From the NCBI GenBank assembly GCA_916700875.1, contig CAKAKS010000067.1, positions 25,757,591 through 25,821,590 on the forward strand: DNA of 64,000 nt, given 5' to 3'. Shown here in pieces: positions 60,046 to 64,000 of the stretch; position 1 is the stretch's first letter; the number at the start of each line of letters is the position of its first letter. The position numbers and the translations under genes were made by a program. Under the pieces are notes generated by a model that did no database searches, was not told the origin of the DNA, and saw only the letters and a list, made by a program, of their open reading frames with translations. Source of the DNA: Sebastes aleutianus (taxonomy: Eukaryota; Chordata; Actinopteri; Perciformes; Sebastidae).

Positions 60046-60844
60046 AAAAAAAGTAAAATAATTTTAAGAAATTTTCCGGCAGCAGGGGACGCCAGAAAAT
60101 GTCTGTTAAAAAACGTTAAAAAAAATTCTGTTCGTTAATTAACATAAATAAACTGTAAAAAAAAAACAGTAGTTATCTTTATAACTGTTCTCAGACGCTT
60201 TTCTTAATTGATCAATAGCTGCACTTTACTGTCTTTTGATTGTTTTTAGTATCCTTTTTCTTTTAACTTATACTTTTATATTCTTTTATTCGTTTTTATC
60301 TTATGCACTTTGTTCTCTTTTATCTTGCTTATATATGTAAAGCTCTTTGAATTGCCTTTGTGTATGAACTGTGCTATATAAATAAACTTGCCTTGCCTTT
60401 ATATAATTAGCCTTTATTACTGTAATTTTACAAGAAATATTTTACTTTTAACATATATTTATTGTTAGAATAGAGTAATACACCGTAAATCTAAGACCAT
60501 TTACATATAAATCACAAATGAAACGTGTAATTTTGCGTTGCAAAAAAGCCCAAATTTACATTAACTCAGAAGTTTTTTTGCAAAAAGAAATCTGTATTTT
60601 TACAAGAAATATTTGTAGAATTCCATGAAATCCTTTTCTCAGAGTCGTAAACCTCTAAAAAACAGAATAATTATCTTTAAAAATGATCAAGAAAAGCTTC
60701 AATATACAGATAATTATGATTGTGATTACAAAAAATACTGTAAATCTAAGACCATTTACGTATAAATCACAAATGAAACATGTAATTTTTTACATTTTTT
60801 TTCTGTCATTTTGAAATACAGAAAAAAAATGTAAAATTTCTACA

Positions 60845-61045
60845 GTGTACATGTCAGCATTCACCCATTCATACACTGATGGCAGAGGTTGCTAAGGTGC
60901 CAACTTTGCCCATCAGGATCTAATCTAAATACTCATTCACACCTGCCTTCAGGAGCAATTTGGGGTTAAGTGTCTTGCTCCAGCCGGGGATCGAACCACC
61001 GACCTTCCGAACTACAACCTGCTCTACCGTCTCAGCCACAGCCGC
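60845..61045 (+). repeat. SINE-like repeat / LINE tail, copy 2
   Basis: It shares GCTAAGGTGCCAACTTTGCC and GGGGATCGAACCACCGACCT with copy 1, ending CTCTACCGTCTCAGCCACAG. Confidence 0.65.
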
Positions 61046-61249
61046 TCCTCTGAGGCGAGCATCACCAAAGCAGCTCTGTCTTTCTCTCCTGCTGCTGCTG
61101 CTTCACGGGATTAGAAACACTTTAAGGAGAATGTCCTGAATTTCATACCCATGATCAAGCTGAAAAAAGCCTTTCCACTCTTCATCTTCTATCAGCCACA
61201 CTTTCCCTCTCCTCTTCTTCTTCTTATCCTAACGCGTAAAAACGCAACA

Positions 61250-61700
61250 CCGACTCCTCAGCAGCGCGCAGGTCCATGCATGTGTGTAGCTATCACGGAG
61301 CTCTCCGAGGTCTCCTTTGACTCCTTCTCGGAGAAATCCATGTGAGAGAGAGAGAGGAGTAAGAGGAGTAAGAGGATGACGAGGAACGGAGCAAATTGTT
61401 CTTGAAGTTCCGTCCCTCCCAATAAAGCCCCTAATAGGCCACAGAAAGAGAGAAAGAGTCGCCCACCGGAGTGTGTGGTTGTTTCTGACTGCCAGTCTGC
61501 CGGAGGTGGGCGGAGCGTGGTGGAGAAGACGGTGGAGCTGTCCGGTGCTGAAAGGAGAAAGGAGCGCCTGTAGGAAGAAAAGCGAGGGAGGATGGAGGTG
61601 GAGGAGGTGGAGGAGGTGGTGGATGGAGGAGCAGCCTGTCCATGAGATTTAATCTGAAAGTAGAATACAATAGAATGGTGCAAGATGGAGAAACCAACAA
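61250..61700 (-). promoter_or_regulatory. GC-richer block; candidate upstream promoter / 5' UTR exon
   Basis: Unlike its AT-rich surroundings this block is richer in G+C and CpG, has a CCGCCC GC-box-like hexamer on the minus strand near 61510, and a CU-rich minus strand. It stands about 2 kb upstream of the gpr158 start codon and between two copies of a 410-bp repeat. Open frames across it are low-complexity (runs of Pro, Ser, Leu) and are not credible proteins. The promoter role is inference from position and composition only. Confidence 0.22.
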
Positions 61701-62101
61701 GAGACAACCATTTACACATATGTATATGTTATACTACTGAATATACAATATACTTTTGTGTATAGTTTATTAGTGCTGTCCTCGACTAAAGGAATCTTAG
61801 TCGACTAATTGTTCAGTTGATTTAATCGACAGATCTGTAAAACTGAGTTTCTCCACAAAGAATCACACAAAAGCACCACTTTAAATCCTGTGTTTACCAG
61901 AGATGTGCTGATAAGTTTCTTAGAAATAAGTCATTCAGCATGAAAAAGCATAATAAAAAAGACTAATCGACTAAGGATATCTTACTCGACCGAGACCAAA
62001 TAGTCGAATAGCTGACTACAGTTTATGGCCAAAAGTATGTGGGCAGTTAAACATTACACCCATCGGCTATATGATTGATAAATATCTCATTCCAAAACCA
62101 T
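61688..62101 (+). repeat. 410-bp direct repeat, copy 2
   Basis: The partner of 59381-59790, about 2.3 kb away in the same orientation. It has small insertions (near 61705 and 61835) absent in copy 1. Confidence 0.9.
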
Positions 62102-62276
62102 GAGCGTTAGTTTTTCCTCTCATTTCTAGAAATTAACCCTAATTTACCGACTTCTTCCTAAAACTACACACTCATTTTACTAAACCTTATGTTTTTCCAC
62201 CAAAATGAAGCACTGGTTTTAATACAGCATCCATATGTTGTCATGGAATCGTTCATACTATAATTTCGCTATGTAT

Positions 62277-62694
62277 CCCCAGTTCAGGGCCGGCTCTAGC
62301 CCTTTTGGTGCCCTTTTGGTGCCCTAGGCGAATTCGGATTTGGAGCAGCTGCTCTAGGGCTAGGAACCCCTAACCCCATAGCCCCATAAACCGCAACACA
62401 CATCAGACAATACAATGGTTTTAAGACAAAAAATTACGATTTTTATTTTCATAAATAACTGTATTGGTCCCTGATATTGTTGGCTTAAAAGTGTTTAGTC
62501 AGTTTCACACAGAGAGCTACAGGGGTGAAAGGTGTATCCCTTTTTCTTTCTTTATTTCTTTATTTATTTGTTCATAGTTACCCCAATGCAGAAAATGAGG
62601 TAGGGCGCCCACCAGCATTTTTTTTTTTTTTTTTTTAGTGGGCGACCAGCGCCCGCCTATATGGCCTTTGCCTTAGGCCGGCCCTGCCCCAGTT
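62277..62694. mobile_element. hAT-type MITE with perfect 8-bp target duplication
   Basis: The element 62285-62686 begins CAGGGCCGGCTCTAG and ends TAGGCCGGCCCTG. It is bounded by CCCCAGTT at 62277-62284 and 62687-62694, identical on both sides. It contains GGTGCCCTAGGCG and a T run near 62620. The older relative at 7859-8169 lacks the duplication. Confidence 0.9.
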
Positions 62695-62919
62695 AAAAAG
62701 GGCAGGGGCGATTCTCGGAGTGCTAATATTAAGTCTGGCCCCCCCTAAATGTGGCAAATATTTTTGTACATTTTACACCCCACATTTATCCCCAAAGAGG
62801 GGACATTGTAATTATTCATAGTGGTGATAAAATGTACGTTAGCACTGAATGAGTATTATCGTGTTTATAGTAATATGTGTATCGTTAGTCTTTTGGAGAA
62901 CCAAACCTATAAGAGAGGT

Positions 62920-63175
62920 AAATGGACTACATTTATAAAGCGTTTTTCTAGTCTAAGCTCCCACTCAAAGCCCTTTACAACACACGTCAGCATTCACACA
63001 CACATTCATACACCGCTGGCAGAGGCTTTAATACAAGGTGCTCCACCTGTTCCTCAGGGACGATAAATATTCACACGCACACTTACAGCAATTATGGTTC
63101 AGTATCTTGCCCAAGGACACTTTAACATGAAGACTGTAGGGGCCACCGACCCTCCGTTAATGGACAAAACTTAAA
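62920..63175 (+). repeat. SINE-like repeat / LINE tail, copy 3 (diverged)
   Basis: It shows CATTTATAAAGCGTTTTTCT, CAAAGCCCTTTACAACACAC and TATCTTGCCCAAGGACACTT, matching the general pattern of the two other copies. Confidence 0.6.
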
Positions 63176-63779
63176 GATGTAGAAAATGCAAGTGGAAGTA
63201 GAATAGAGTATAAAACACCCTCTTTATAGGTCTCTTATACTGTAGTTTGCACATTGCAGACCTCCACTGAAGCGTATATGTTGCTGCGTGTGCTCATGAG
63301 AACACCAGACACTCTTTCAGTCAGCAGTGAAGTTGTATTGTCATCCTGTCCTTCGTGACTGATGATCAGATGGAGAAGCTGGTGTAAACAAGGCAGTGGG
63401 TGATACTGAAAGTATCTTCACCTTCAGCTCAGTTGGTGCGAGAATAACAGTAGCAGGATGTTTGGAGGAGTTATATAAAGGCGTCCATGATCAGAAACCG
63501 AGCTGCTGCTGTTGGTGATGGTTTTTGCTCGTGTACACGACATGTGTCAAGAATTTTAGACAATATCGTTACGTAGTTGTAGCATATCACAGGTGAAGAA
63601 TGTGTAAGTGCCCCTACCTAGCTTCTATTGCATTATGAAGTTTTGATTTGACGGGCCGAGGGCCAGAGCCCTGTTAGACAAGCACAGAGTGAAGCTCTAT
63701 AATTCATAAAACAAAATACGACAAACCAACTGTCACAAAACGCATCAAACACAAACTGAATGCCATTTCTTTCTCCACA

Positions 63780-64000
63780 GAATATTTGTTTTCTTTTGTT
63801 GTACTCAAATGAGCTTTATTCTATTGTAGTGTCCTCAGCTGTGAAACAGAAAATGTTCCCATATACTCAGAACATCCCCCTGGGTGCTACAAGTCCACAG
63901 GGGCGCTGTTTAACCGCAAGGGATCGCCTCTCTTCCCAGTGTTGGGACGCTTGATTGGCTGCCACTAGACTCAAGGCGCTAGTCACCTGATTGGACGAAC
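63780..64000 (+). repeat. repeat cut by the window edge; matches 57500-57720
   Basis: It shares AATGAGCTTTATTCTATTGT, ACATCCCCCTGG, TCCACAGGGGCGCT, AAGGGATCGCCT and CACCTGATTGGACGAAC with the intron 1 element, in the same orientation. Confidence 0.85.

Larger units (their letters stand above)
59299..64000. other. region upstream of gpr158 coding exon 1
   Basis: No second gene was recognised. Content: a 410-bp direct repeat pair, SINE-like tails, an AT-rich stretch with poly-A runs (60040-60850), the candidate promoter block (61250-61700), a hAT MITE (62277-62694), and a repeat cut by the window edge (63780-64000). The stretch 63185-63730 shows nothing I recognise. Confidence 0.7.

Noticed and set aside
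61258..61719. 153-residue open frame upstream of gpr158
   Set aside because: Runs of Ser, Pro and Leu from CU-rich DNA, overlapping a second low-complexity frame; no family resemblance. Kept only as a possible promoter or UTR block.
1..64000. A novel multi-gene system, RNA genes or an integrated virus
   Set aside because: No gene cluster, tRNA-like fold, rRNA, reverse transcriptase, capsid or envelope frame was recognised. The window is accounted for by one GPCR gene and dispersed repeats; short regulatory RNAs cannot be excluded by eye.

Overview
This window is from a vertebrate nuclear genome, most likely a percomorph (spiny-rayed) teleost fish. The evidence is GT-AG introns, a class C receptor protein close to vertebrate GPR158, intron sizes of 2-19 kb, and many short non-autonomous DNA transposons and retroposon tails of the sort that crowd percomorph introns. 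There is no bacterial, phage or organellar gene content. The species cannot be fixed from sequence alone.

I could support only one protein-coding gene: an orthologue of GPR158, on the minus strand. Eight coding exons can be placed to the base: 59298-58427, 49574-49469, 30634-30532, 24709-24498, 22197-22129, 12554-12445, 10378-10140 and 3421-3283. All the splice sites visible for them are GT-AG and all phases join cleanly. Together they encode about 616 residues without a stop: signal peptide, extracellular Cache domain, Cys-rich EGF-like stalk, TM1-TM5 and the beginning of TM6. The last donor (GTGGGT) leaves the frame open, so TM7 and the long cytoplasmic tail lie beyond position 1. The teleost ohnologue (gpr158a or gpr158b) is not resolved.

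The rest is intronic or upstream DNA. Layout by plus coordinate: 1-3282 intron 8 (partial); 3422-10139 intron 7; 10379-12444 intron 6 with about 1 kb of GA repeat; 12555-22128 intron 5; 22198-24497 intron 4; 24710-30531 intron 3; 30635-49468 intron 2; 49575-58426 intron 1; 59299-64000 upstream region, with a 410-bp direct repeat, SINE-like tails, a GC-richer block (61250-61700) that could be a promoter or 5' UTR exon, and a well preserved hAT-type MITE. At least a dozen dispersed repeat families occur, several with intact terminal inverted repeats and target duplications (TTAA, 3-bp TTA, 8-bp).

I found no RNA gene, CRISPR array or second protein gene. I also see no evidence of a novel multi-gene system. 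The observations worth a second look are repeat structures close to gpr158 splice sites, short repeat families with intact ends, and duplications around the presumed 5' end of the gene.
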